Part shown: positions 1 through 7,098 of the stretch, piece after piece | Layout of the letters: every line of letters begins with the position of its first letter | Numbering within the stretch: position 1 is the first letter of the stretch | Source of the DNA: an uncultured Eubacteriaceae bacterium | GTDB lineage: Bacteria > Bacillota > Clostridia > Lachnospirales > CAG-274 | Length of the DNA: 9,566 bases | Direction: 5' to 3' | Assembly (NCBI GenBank): GCA_938042265.1 | Contig: CALIRN010000028.1 | Span: 1-9,566, forward strand | Notes under the pieces: generated by a model | The model's input: the letters and a program-made list of their open reading frames with translations, nothing else | What the model was told of the DNA's origin: nothing | Database searches by the model: none | Translations under genes and position numbers: made by a program

Positions 1-1
1 T

Positions 2-382
2 TGCTGCGCTACCTTTTTAAGTGATTTTCACCCTGTAAGCATTAAAATGGCTAAGGATCAAAATCTCTCGCTTAACCCTGCAAAAATTTCGGGCATCTGC
101 GGCAGACTTATGTGCTGCCTGAAATATGAGCAGGATGTATACGAGGAGCTTATTAAGGATTTGCCAAAGGAGGGTGACATAATATCAACTCCTGAGGGTG
201 ACGGAGAGGTATTAAGCGTAAGCGTGTTAAAGAGAACAATAAGAGCCGCTGTCAGAACAGATCCAAAAAAAGAGCCTCAGGTAAGCTGCTTTGCGCCGGA
301 GGAGATAAAGATTATAAAGAGAAAGCGCCGCGGTAAGGAAGAAAATATTTCTAAGGAAGAATTAAAGGAAATAATGGACTAA
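2..382 (+). CDS. ricT: RicT/YaaT (PSP1-domain protein), 3' part only
   Basis: The C-terminal part of RicT (YaaT), cut by the left edge of the window. The reading frame is open from base 2, before the first in-frame ATG at 47, and already encodes family sequence there (CCATFLSDFHPVSIKM), so 47 is an internal Met and not the start. The family hallmark follows: LNPAKISGICGRLMCCLKYE. Visible cysteines are the CC pair at bases 2-7 and the C-x4-CC set at 98-118, which fit the conserved cysteines linked to iron-sulfur binding. In Bacillus subtilis RicT joins RicA (YmcA) and RicF (YlbF) in a cytoplasmic complex that directs RNase Y and affects competence, sporulation and biofilm formation; the role here is inferred from the family. 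The tail is lysine/glutamate rich. The stop overlaps the next ATG by one base (TAATG), so translation is probably coupled. Identity is very secure. Confidence 0.95.
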   Translation, partial: CCATFLSDFHPVSIKMAKDQNLSLNPAKISGICGRLMCCLKYEQDVYEELIKDLPKEGDIISTPEGDGEVLSVSVLKRTIRAAVRTDPKKEPQVSCFAPEEIKIIKRKRRGKEENISKEELKEIMD

Positions 383-1122
383 TGGCAAAGGTAAACATTA
401 ATCAAGGTGAAAGAGTAGACGATTTACACAGAAACGGTTATTTGCTTATACAGGACCCTGAACGTTTCTGCTTTGGCATAGATGCGGTACTGCTGGCAGG
501 CTATGCCAAAATGAAGCAGAATGAGCTTGCACTTGATATGTGTACGGGCACAGGTGTAATACCTATACTTATGGAGGCAAAAACCGACGGAGAGCAATTT
601 GTCGGTGTTGAGATACAGGAGGAAAGCGCTGAGATGGCACAGCGCAGTGTTAAGCTTAACGGACTGGAAAGCCGTATTTTCATACAGCATGGAGATATTA
701 AGGAGCTTGATAAAATGTTCAGGCTCGGCAGCTTTGATGTTGTTACCTGTAATCCGCCTTATATGCCAAACGGCGGTGGTATGCTTAACGAGTATACGCC
801 AAAGGCTATAGCAAGACATGAAATACTCTGTACTTTGGAGGATGTTATATCAATGGCTGACAAAATGCTGAGAGTAGGCGGCAGGCTTTATATGGTACAC
901 CGCCCTGCAAGGCTTGCAGATATATTTAATCTTTCAAGACAGTATCATCTTGAGCCTAAGCGTATGCGTCTTGTGCACCCCTATGTGGAAAAGGAACCTA
1001 CACTTGTGCTGCTTGAGTTTGTCAAGGGCGGCAGACCAATGCTTAAGGTTGAGCCACCCCTTATTATTTACCTTGTAAACGGTGAATATACTGCGGAAAT
1101 AAGAGATATTTATTATAATTGA
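382..1122 (+). CDS. trmN6: tRNA1(Val) adenine-37 N6-methyltransferase family (TrmN6/YabB)
   Basis: A 246-residue class I SAM-dependent methyltransferase. The SAM-binding motif I reads LDMCTGTGVIPIL (about residues 51-63), an acidic residue ends strand 2 (VGVEIQ, 74-79), and the catalytic motif IV is NPPY at 124-127, which is typical of enzymes that methylate the exocyclic amine of adenine. The N-terminal segment with FCFGIDAVLLAGYA (29-42) is characteristic of the YabB/TrmN6 group. E. coli TrmN6 makes m6A37 in tRNA1(Val); the exact target here is inferred. Placement between ricT and rsmI is the conserved Bacillus/Clostridium order, although the usual yabA (before it) and the small yazA GIY-YIG gene (after it) are absent. 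The start ATG overlaps the ricT stop. Full family length with no sign of damage. Confidence 0.92.
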   Translation: MAKVNINQGERVDDLHRNGYLLIQDPERFCFGIDAVLLAGYAKMKQNELALDMCTGTGVIPILMEAKTDGEQFVGVEIQEESAEMAQRSVKLNGLESRIFIQHGDIKELDKMFRLGSFDVVTCNPPYMPNGGGMLNEYTPKAIARHEILCTLEDVISMADKMLRVGGRLYMVHRPARLADIFNLSRQYHLEPKRMRLVHPYVEKEPTLVLLEFVKGGRPMLKVEPPLIIYLVNGEYTAEIRDIYYN

Positions 1123-1129
1123 GGTTGTT

Positions 1130-1981
1130 ATGGATACGGGAACATTATATGTCTGCGGCACACCCATAGGTAATATGGAGGACATTACCTTGAGGGTACT
1201 GCGTACTCTTAAAGAGGTGGATCTGATTGCGGCAGAGGATACAAGGCAAAGCGTAAAGCTGCTTAATTATTATAATATAAAAACTCCTCTTACAAGCTAT
1301 CATGAGCATAATAAGGAGACAAAAGGGCCTAGGCTTATAGCTCTGCTTAAGGAGGGTAAGAATATTGCTGTTGTAACTGATGCGGGTATGCCAGGAATAT
1401 CCGATCCGGGAGAGGATCTTATTGCACTATGCTATAAGGAGAATGTGCCAGTTACCGTAGTGCCCGGAGCAACGGCGGTAATAACTGCCTTAGTGCTCAG
1501 CGGTCTGTCTGCAAGGAGCTATGTTTTTGAGGGTTTTTTGCCTGCAAATAAAAAGCAACGCAGGGAAATTATCGATCGCCTTGTAAACGAAACAAGAACG
1601 GTAGTTTTGTATGAAGCTCCGCATCATCTGGCGGATACGCTTGAACAGCTTTGTGAAAAAATGGGAGACCGCTTGGCTGCTGCTGTAAGGGAGCTGACAA
1701 AAAAGCACGAAACCGTAAATAAAGCAACCCTTTCAGAGTTGCTTGAATACTTTAGATTAAATGAGCCGAAGGGAGAGTTTGTGCTCGTAATCAGCGGCAA
1801 AAATCCTCAGGAGCTAAAATTGGAGAAAATTGCGGATTTTGAGGAAATGTCCATAGAACAGCATTATAATAATTATATTAAAGAGGGCATGGACGGCAAA
1901 TCCGCAATGAAGCAGGTTGCAAAGGACAGGGGTATAGGCAAAAGAGATGTTTATAAGGTTTTGAATATAAAAGGAGAATAG
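1130..1981 (+). CDS. rsmI: 16S rRNA (cytidine1402-2'-O)-methyltransferase RsmI
   Basis: A 283-residue member of the tetrapyrrole-methylase-fold family. RsmI transfers a methyl group from SAM to the 2'-OH of C1402 in the decoding centre of the 30S subunit. Family motifs seen in order: LYVCGTPIGNMEDIT (6-20), IAAEDTR (33-39), VVTDAGMPGISDPG (81-94), VPGATAVITAL (111-121) and FEGFLP (133-138). The C-terminal region (about 240-283) is the basic helical tail common in RsmI. The start is set by a GAGG at 1121-1124 that overlaps the stop of the previous gene, five bases before the ATG. An AAGGAG inside its own last codons (1971-1976) serves queC. This is YabC in Bacillus nomenclature. Length and motifs are normal, so the call is firm. 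Confidence 0.96.
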   Translation: MDTGTLYVCGTPIGNMEDITLRVLRTLKEVDLIAAEDTRQSVKLLNYYNIKTPLTSYHEHNKETKGPRLIALLKEGKNIAVVTDAGMPGISDPGEDLIALCYKENVPVTVVPGATAVITALVLSGLSARSYVFEGFLPANKKQRREIIDRLVNETRTVVLYEAPHHLADTLEQLCEKMGDRLAAAVRELTKKHETVNKATLSELLEYFRLNEPKGEFVLVISGKNPQELKLEKIADFEEMSIEQHYNNYIKEGMDGKSAMKQVAKDRGIGKRDVYKVLNIKGE

Positions 1982-1982
1982 T

Positions 1983-2663
1983 ATGAAGGCTTTGGTTTTA
2001 TTTTCAGGCGGGATAGACAGTACAACCTGTCTTGCTCTGGCAATAGACAGATACGGAAGGGATAATGTTATTGCCCTTTCCGTCGGTTATGGACAAAAGC
2101 ATATTAAGGAGATTGAGGCTGCCGAAAAAATAGCGGAATATTATGGTGTTGAAAGGCTGACGTTGGATTTATCCGCAATGTTTGAGTGGAGCAGCTGTTC
2201 GCTTTTAAGCCATTCGGATAAGGAAATACCTCACGAGGATTATGCACAGCAGCTTGAAAAGACAGACGGAGCTCCTGTTTCTACGTATGTACCTTTCAGA
2301 AACGGACTTTTTCTTTCAAGTGCTGCGGCTGTTGCTATTTCCAAGTGCTGCGGTGAAATATATTACGGCGCTCATTCAGATGATGCTGCGGGCAACGCTT
2401 ATCCGGATTGCAGTGAGGAATTTAACAACGCAATTAACTCGGCTGTTTACATTGGCAGCGGAAATCAGGTTAAGGTTATTGCGCCTTTTATAGGCAAAAC
2501 CAAGGCACAGATTGTTGCTGTTGGTTTAAAGCTTAAGGTACCCTACGAGCTTACGTGGAGCTGTTATGAAGGTAGTGTTAAGCCCTGCGGCACCTGCGGT
2601 ACCTGTCATGATAGAATTAAAGCCTTTGAGCTGAACGGTGTGTATGACCCTGTGGAGTATTGA
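1983..2663 (+). CDS. queC: 7-cyano-7-deazaguanine synthase QueC
   Basis: A 226-residue cytoplasmic ATP-dependent enzyme that converts 7-carboxy-7-deazaguanine plus ammonia into preQ0, the precursor of queuosine in tRNA anticodons. The PP-loop ATPase motif is SGGIDS at 8-13. TYVPFRNG (101-108), GAHSDDAAGNAYPDCSEEF (129-147) and the zinc-binding cysteines C194, C202, C205 and C208 near the C-terminus are all present, so the enzyme looks intact. The start lies one base after the rsmI stop and is served by AAGGAG at 1971-1976, six bases upstream. The usual partners queD, queE and queF are not in the window. No preQ1 riboswitch can precede it because the upstream DNA is rsmI coding sequence. It seems to have joined the ricT-trmN6-rsmI unit as another RNA-modification gene. 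Confidence 0.95.
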   Translation: MKALVLFSGGIDSTTCLALAIDRYGRDNVIALSVGYGQKHIKEIEAAEKIAEYYGVERLTLDLSAMFEWSSCSLLSHSDKEIPHEDYAQQLEKTDGAPVSTYVPFRNGLFLSSAAAVAISKCCGEIYYGAHSDDAAGNAYPDCSEEFNNAINSAVYIGSGNQVKVIAPFIGKTKAQIVAVGLKLKVPYELTWSCYEGSVKPCGTCGTCHDRIKAFELNGVYDPVEY

Positions 2664-2672
2664 GGTGTTTAA

Positions 2673-3632
2673 ATGGAACTGAAGGGCAGAGAGCTTCTGC
2701 ACAAGAAATTTGGCAGCGGCATTATTGAAAAATCAGATGATAAATATATATGGATAAATTTTGACGGCAAAATACGCAAGTTTGCGTTTAATTCCGTATT
2801 TACGGGGCTTATTTTGGGAGAGAACGAAATTATTGGATATATAAACAGTCATGTCAGCGAACTTGAACATAAAAATGAGGCTGTCAGGGCAGATAGGATT
2901 TACAAACCGGAGGAGGAACTTGAAGAGGCAAGAAATAATGCCACGGATGAAAATATCTCCAAGGCCGACAGCGTATTTAATATCGCTGTTAATGCCGTAT
3001 ACTGCAATGGTGGCAAAACAAAGGAATGCATTGGGTTTAACGGGGTTTGCGGTGATGACGTGCTTGAGGTAAATGTAAATGCGGGGGACGGCCGTTGGTG
3101 CACAAAGCAGGATTGCAGATGCAGTATTTATATGGAAAACAAAAGCAGGGCAGCACGTATGGAGCTTGACAGGCTTATGGAGGATGACGGCTTTGTCTGT
3201 TATGAAAGCCGTATGCTCAGGGATTGGGTTATAGTGGCAGGTACGGATAATAACAGAGGACCGCGTATACTCAATACCTGCGAGGGTAAGCTCTGCGTTC
3301 TCACAACGCTTGAAAACGGCTGTGATGAAGCTCAGCGTTATATATTTGCAATGTATATAATAGAAAGTATAGATGAGGATATTAACGGTATTTCAAGGCT
3401 TTGGGCGGAAAGCTACTACAAATATGCCTTTACCCCGGATACTGCCCGTAAAATGCTTTTTTGGAGCTTTGCAGACAATGGCGGTGAGCCTTATTGGGGT
3501 GAGGATAAGTTTATTTGCCTTGATAACAAAATATGCCAAAATATACTTAAAAAGTCTGTTGAACTTATCAATGACGGCAGGCTTAAGGCAATGCTTGATT
3601 ATTATATGGATTTAAATGGGTGCAGCTTATAA
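2673..3632 (+). CDS. Cysteine-rich three-part protein of unknown function
   Basis: A 319-residue protein I cannot assign to a named family. Residues 1-45 (LLHKKFGSGIIEK, then WINFDGKIRKFAF) look like the small beta-barrel module also seen near the end of UvrD/PcrA-type helicases and in CarD-like proteins, suggesting contact with nucleic acid or polymerase. Residues 50-105 are charged and helical, probably a linker. Residues 108-152 carry six cysteines (111, 119, 126, 143, 148, 150), a probable metal site. Residues 172-300 form a mixed domain with FVCYESRMLRDW (174-185), LCVLTTLENG (207-216), RYIFAMYIIE (222-231) and FTPDTARKMLFW (253-264). From memory, similar proteins with the same three parts occur in other Clostridia without a function. 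There is no signal peptide or membrane segment. GAGGTG at 2662-2667 sets the ATG start. It sits 9 bases behind queC and ends its transcription unit. Confidence 0.85.
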   Translation: MELKGRELLHKKFGSGIIEKSDDKYIWINFDGKIRKFAFNSVFTGLILGENEIIGYINSHVSELEHKNEAVRADRIYKPEEELEEARNNATDENISKADSVFNIAVNAVYCNGGKTKECIGFNGVCGDDVLEVNVNAGDGRWCTKQDCRCSIYMENKSRAARMELDRLMEDDGFVCYESRMLRDWVIVAGTDNNRGPRILNTCEGKLCVLTTLENGCDEAQRYIFAMYIIESIDEDINGISRLWAESYYKYAFTPDTARKMLFWSFADNGGEPYWGEDKFICLDNKICQNILKKSVELINDGRLKAMLDYYMDLNGCSL

Positions 3633-3648
3633 AATCTGTACTCTTTTT
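3618..3648 (+). terminator. Intrinsic terminator overlapping the end of the unknown gene
   Basis: Bases 3618-3625 (GGGTGCAG) can pair with 3636-3643 (CTGTACTC) in an eight-pair stem, two of the pairs being G-U, around a ten-base loop. Five T residues follow directly (3644-3648). The stop codon at 3630-3632 lies in the loop. The stem is modest and the T-run short, so termination may be partial, but its position exactly at the end of the upstream unit and before a good promoter supports the call. Confidence 0.55.
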
Positions 3649-3682
3649 GTGTGTGGTTAAGAAAAGTTTAAGTATATAATTA

Positions 3683-3711
3683 TTGATAAAATCAGGGTTT
3701 TGTTGTATATT
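3683..3711 (+). promoter_or_regulatory. Predicted sigma-A-type promoter of the ABC cassette
   Basis: The -35 box TTGATA (3683-3688) and -10 box TATATT (3706-3711) each match the consensus at five of six positions and are 17 bases apart, the optimal spacing. Transcription would start near 3718, giving a leader of about 75 bases before the TTG start. Two other TATAAT strings (3675-3680 and 3748-3753) lack a good -35 box at the right distance. This is sequence matching only, in an AT-rich stretch. Confidence 0.55.
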
Positions 3712-3777
3712 AATTGTTAAGGCTTAATTTAGGAAAATGCTGAAGAATATAATAACATAACTGTGCATTAAAAAATC

Positions 3778-3784
3778 AAGGAGG
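3778..3784 (+). promoter_or_regulatory. Perfect ribosome binding site for a TTG start
   Basis: AAGGAGG lies seven bases before the TTG at 3792. No ATG or GTG lies in frame between this TTG and the upstream in-frame stop at 3753-3755, and the ATPase homology begins immediately at the TTG (IEVKNLTKIYG). The site therefore decides the start. A full-strength Shine-Dalgarno sequence probably compensates for the weaker start codon. Confidence 0.85.
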
Positions 3785-3791
3785 AATAACT

Positions 3792-4808
3792 TTGATAGAG
3801 GTTAAAAATCTGACTAAAATATATGGTCATCACAGGGCGGTTGACAATATCAGTTTTACCGTAAATGATGGTGAAATACTGGGATTTCTCGGTCCTAACG
3901 GTGCAGGAAAGACCACAACCATGAATATGATGACAGGCTTTATCTCGGCAACCGAAGGTACTGTTACAATAAACGGACATGACATTCTTGATGATACCGT
4001 AGAGGCTAAAAAGCAGCTTGGCTACCTGCCTGATGTACCACCTGTTTACGGTGATATGAGGGTTGATGAGTATCTTGATTTTGTGTGCGACATAAAAAAG
4101 GTTAAAAAGAGTGAAAGAGCTGCCATGCTTGATGATATAACCTTAACGGTTGGCATATCTCATGTACGCAGCAGAATAGTCAAAAACCTTTCCAAGGGCT
4201 ATAAACAGCGTGTAGGTCTTGCTCAGGCACTTGTGGGCTATCCCTCTGTACTTATACTTGACGAGCCTACCGTTGGTCTTGATCCACAACAGATTATTGA
4301 AATGAGAGAGGTAATAAAGCACCTTGGTGAAAGACATACAATACTCTTAAGCTCGCATATATTAAGTGAGGTTAGTGCTGTATGTGACAGGGTTATGATT
4401 ATAAATAACGGTAAAATTGTGGCAAGCGATACAACACAGCGCCTTGAGGAGGGCACTGCGGAAAATGCTCAGCTTGTGAGAATTAAGGGAGACAGTGCCG
4501 AAGCCGTACGTTTAATAAGCGGCATTGCGGGGGTTTCCGCCGTTAACAGCGTGCCCTGTGATGAGGAGGACTGTACCGAGCTGCGGATAGTTTCAGACAG
4601 CAATGATATAAGAGCAGAGCTTGTAAAAGCTCTTGTGGAAAATGGTATACAGGTACTTATGCTAAAATCTGCGGCGCTTACTCTTGAGGAGGTATTCCTT
4701 AAGGTAATAAACGGTGAGTATGATACTCTGGCACCACAAACCGTGGCAGAGGAAATGTCTGCGGAAGAAGCGTCGGAGGAAATCACTGAAGAAAGCGAGG
4801 AGAATTAA
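3792..4808 (+). CDS. ABC transporter ATPase, GldA/NosF/CcmA-like
   Basis: A 338-residue cytoplasmic ATPase that would drive the adjacent ABC-2-type permease. Walker A is GPNGAGKTT (34-42), the signature loop is LSKGYKQR (133-140), Walker B is LILDEP (154-159) with catalytic E158, the D-loop is GLDP (162-165) and the switch histidine is H189. The Q-loop reads GYLPDVPPVYGD (77-88): the usual glutamine is not obvious, and Leu-Pro-acidic stands there as in GldA/NosF-type relatives. Residues about 220-305 form the extra C-terminal domain common to ABC-2 ATPases. The final 20 or so residues are very acidic (glutamate-rich), possibly for contact with partners. It starts at TTG with a perfect ribosome binding site, and its stop is one base from the permease ATG. 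The substrate cannot be read from the sequence. Confidence 0.93.
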   Translation: MIEVKNLTKIYGHHRAVDNISFTVNDGEILGFLGPNGAGKTTTMNMMTGFISATEGTVTINGHDILDDTVEAKKQLGYLPDVPPVYGDMRVDEYLDFVCDIKKVKKSERAAMLDDITLTVGISHVRSRIVKNLSKGYKQRVGLAQALVGYPSVLILDEPTVGLDPQQIIEMREVIKHLGERHTILLSSHILSEVSAVCDRVMIINNGKIVASDTTQRLEEGTAENAQLVRIKGDSAEAVRLISGIAGVSAVNSVPCDEEDCTELRIVSDSNDIRAELVKALVENGIQVLMLKSAALTLEEVFLKVINGEYDTLAPQTVAEEMSAEEASEEITEESEEN

Positions 4809-4809
4809 A

Positions 4810-5673
4810 ATGACAGCTATTTTAAAAAAAGAGCTTAGAACATATTTTACAACCTTAACAGGTTATGCCTTTCTCGGCTTTTTTGTACTGATAACAGGTT
4901 ACTTTTTTGTTTCACAGAATGTTGCTGCGGCAAGCGGTGATTACAGTGATACCCTTATCGGTACCATGATAATGTTTCTTATTTTGGTGCCTGTACTTAC
5001 AATGAGGCTTTTTGCAGAGGAAGCAAGACAAAAGACAGATCAGCTTTTATATACTTCTCCCCTTAAGGTAACTGATATAGTGTTTGGCAAGTTTTTTGCC
5101 GCAAGCTTTCTGTTTCTTATCGGTTTGGTTATTACCATGGTTTTTCCTCTTATTTTAAGCCGATACGGAGCAATAAACGTGCGGGGTACAATCGGTGTTG
5201 TAATAGGCTATTTTCTTATGGGAGCCTGCCTTATCAGCGTTGGTATTTTTGTATCAGTGCTGACGGATAATCAGATTGTAGCGGCAGCAGGTACCTTTGC
5301 GGCACTGTTTCTTTTGCTTATGATTGATAACATTGCAAATAATGCGCCTATTACAAGAGTGCCTTCACTTATTTTTATTGCCGTTGTAATTTTAGCGGTA
5401 TTGCTTGTGCTTTACAGCGGTACAAAAAATATTTCGAGTACACTGGTGGCAGGTGTAATATGCTATATTCTTTTAGGACTTGCCTATCGTTTTATACCAA
5501 CTCTTTTTGACAGCACAATAGTAAGGGTGCTTGGCTGGTTATCGGTGCTTAACAGATTTCAGAACTTTTATCTCGGTGTATTCGGCTTGTCTGATGTAGT
5601 ATACTATATCACCTTTGCGGCTGCATTTTTATACCTTACTGTAAATGTAATTGAAAAAAGAAGATGGAGCTAA
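4810..5673 (+). CDS. ABC-2-type permease, GldF/NosY-like
   Basis: A 287-residue integral membrane protein, the transmembrane subunit of the export-type ABC system. The start is ATG 4810 (MTAILKKELRTYF), served by AGGAG at 4798-4802 with a seven-base gap. The open frame reaches back to an ATG at 4714, but that 32-residue extension is very basic and out of frame inside the ATPase gene, so I reject it. Hydrophobic segments lie at about 18-35, 48-66, 92-116, 126-151, 155-172, 186-202, 209-226 and 261-281; six or more probably span the membrane. Between the second and third, MRLFAEEARQKTDQLLYTSP (65-84) is the family's coupling-helix hallmark. The last residues (EKRRWS) are cytoplasmic and basic. 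In Bacteroidetes GldF works with GldA and GldG in gliding; here the neighbours match but the role is open. Confidence 0.92.
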   Translation: MTAILKKELRTYFTTLTGYAFLGFFVLITGYFFVSQNVAAASGDYSDTLIGTMIMFLILVPVLTMRLFAEEARQKTDQLLYTSPLKVTDIVFGKFFAASFLFLIGLVITMVFPLILSRYGAINVRGTIGVVIGYFLMGACLISVGIFVSVLTDNQIVAAAGTFAALFLLLMIDNIANNAPITRVPSLIFIAVVILAVLLVLYSGTKNISSTLVAGVICYILLGLAYRFIPTLFDSTIVRVLGWLSVLNRFQNFYLGVFGLSDVVYYITFAAAFLYLTVNVIEKRRWS

Positions 5674-5688
5674 GCGGAGGTCAGATAA

Positions 5689-7098
5689 ATGAAAAAGCTA
5701 TTTAATGATAAGAAATTTAAGTACGGTACTTATTCAACTGCCATAACCGTTGTGGTAATAGCTGTATTAATAGCAATTAACCTTGTTATCGGCGAGTTTG
5801 ATTATAAGTTTGATTTAAGCGCCGACAGTATTTTTTCGCTTTCCGATGAAACGGTAGAGATACTTAAGAGTACAGATGCAGATATTAAAATATATACTCT
5901 TTTCAGTACCAGGGACAGTAATACAATTGTCAGCAGAGCAGAGCAGATACTTGACCAGTACAGGCTCACGGACAGAAATATCACCGTGGAAAACAGAGAT
6001 TTGTACCTTTATCCCGATTTTGCGGGCAAATATGCCACCGAGAATATAAGCGTGGATCAGAACAGCATTATTGTGGAAAGCGGCGATAAGTACAGGGTTA
6101 TAGGCTATTACGATTATTACGGCAGCAACGGTGATTTGAATATTGAGGAAAACGTTACAAGCGCAATACAATATGTAACCTCACAGAGCAATCCCGTTAT
6201 TTATTATCCTACGGGACATGGTGAAATTGACTTTTCAAATTATACCTCACTTACACAGCAGCTTAAGCTTAATAACTATGCTCTTGAAACCGTAAACCTT
6301 CTTGACAGTGATATACCGGAGGATTGTACATTGCTGTTTATAACACCGGGTGCTAGAGATTACTCTGAGGAGGAGGCACAGAAGGTTAAGGACTACCTTA
6401 CAAATGACGGACGTGCTTTGATCATGCTTACAAATGTAACAAAGGATTTGTACCCTAACCTCAGCTCTATTATTGCTCAATATGGTGTTGAGCCTGTAAG
6501 CGGTTTTGTTATGGAAAGCAGTCAGGCAAACTATATGACCTATCCCGTAGCTGTTCTGCCCTCTGTTGTACAGCACGAAATTACGGCAAGTATTATTGAT
6601 AACGGTTACAAACTGCTTGCATATATGTCACAGGCTTTATGCGAAACAGAGGTTAAAAAACAGGGGCTTGTTATTGAGCCGCTTATTACTGCGGGTGATA
6701 CCTCCTTTGTAAAATCGGGAGATCCCGAAAATATGTCTATGAATAAGGAGGCTGGAGATGCTGAAGGTCCTTTTGATTTAGCCTATGCAGTAACTGATTC
6801 CACCTATACTGATACAAATCATACAACCAAGGTTGTTATTGCAGGCAGCTTCTATATGCTTAATGCCAATGTTGACAGCCTTGTAAACGACAGCGGTACA
6901 ACCTTTATTATGAACTCAATCAGTTGGCTTGATGAAGGATCGGCCTCAATTAATATAAAGGCAAAAAATATAAATGGTGAGGCTTTGGTAATTGCCGAGG
7001 GTGATAAGACAAAAATTCAGATAATAAGCTGGGCAGTTATACCGGGTGTATTGTTCCTTTGCGGCTTTGTGGTATGGATGAGAAGGAGAAACGGCTGA
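5689..7098 (+). CDS. GldG-like ABC-transporter auxiliary protein
   Basis: A 469-residue protein of the GldG-like family ('ABC-type uncharacterized transport system' domain). A membrane anchor lies at about 17-35 after a basic start (MKKLFNDKKFKYG), and a second at about 447-463 before MRRRNG, so nearly the whole chain should face outside the cell with both ends inside. The stretch FDLSADSIFSLSDETVEIL (41-59) just after the first anchor is the family's most recognisable motif. YYPTGHGE (172-179) and a Rossmann-like core with LLFITPGARDYSEEE (215-229) follow. The fold is related to glutamine-amidotransferase/IFT52-like domains, but I see no catalytic triad. GGAGG at 5676-5680 serves the ATG, and the stop overlaps the next ATG by one base. 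It probably works as the external part of the ATPase-permease complex. No ligand can be named. Confidence 0.9.
   Translation: MKKLFNDKKFKYGTYSTAITVVVIAVLIAINLVIGEFDYKFDLSADSIFSLSDETVEILKSTDADIKIYTLFSTRDSNTIVSRAEQILDQYRLTDRNITVENRDLYLYPDFAGKYATENISVDQNSIIVESGDKYRVIGYYDYYGSNGDLNIEENVTSAIQYVTSQSNPVIYYPTGHGEIDFSNYTSLTQQLKLNNYALETVNLLDSDIPEDCTLLFITPGARDYSEEEAQKVKDYLTNDGRALIMLTNVTKDLYPNLSSIIAQYGVEPVSGFVMESSQANYMTYPVAVLPSVVQHEITASIIDNGYKLLAYMSQALCETEVKKQGLVIEPLITAGDTSFVKSGDPENMSMNKEAGDAEGPFDLAYAVTDSTYTDTNHTTKVVIAGSFYMLNANVDSLVNDSGTTFIMNSISWLDEGSASINIKAKNINGEALVIAEGDKTKIQIISWAVIPGVLFLCGFVVWMRRRNG
7083..7088 (+). promoter_or_regulatory. Ribosome binding site fixing the DUF4340 gene start
   Basis: AAGGAG lies nine bases before the ATG at 7098 and inside the last codons of the GldG-like gene. 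It supports ATG 7098 over the upstream in-frame TTG at 7059, which has no such site and would add 13 polar residues in front of the membrane anchor. Confidence 0.75.

Noticed and set aside
47..382. Short complete gene starting at ATG 47
   Set aside because: The frame is open to the window edge and encodes conserved RicT sequence before this Met, so it is the tail of a longer gene.
3675..3680. Consensus TATAAT as the main -10 box (also at 3748-3753)
   Set aside because: No acceptable -35 hexamer at 16-18 bases upstream of either; the TTGATA/TATATT pair is better overall.
3633..3791. TPP or other riboswitch in the intergenic region
   Set aside because: No CTGAGA-type landmark and no strong multi-stem pairing found by eye; the region is simply AT-rich with a promoter and ribosome binding site.
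4469..4786. Antisense frame of 105 codons opposite the ATPase, and similar minus-strand frames at 424-819, 5815-6171, 6247-6576, 8073-8351 and 8769-9050
   Set aside because: All lie opposite well-supported genes, lack recognisable motifs and show the biased composition of shadow frames.
4714..4809. N-terminal extension of the permease from ATG 4714
   Set aside because: It lies out of frame within the ATPase gene, is highly basic and unlike the family; ATG 4810 has a good ribosome binding site and begins with the family's KKELRTYF start.
7059..7097. TTG start for the DUF4340 protein at 7059
   Set aside because: ATG 7098 has AAGGAG nine bases upstream and gives a standard MKKK-plus-hydrophobic anchor.
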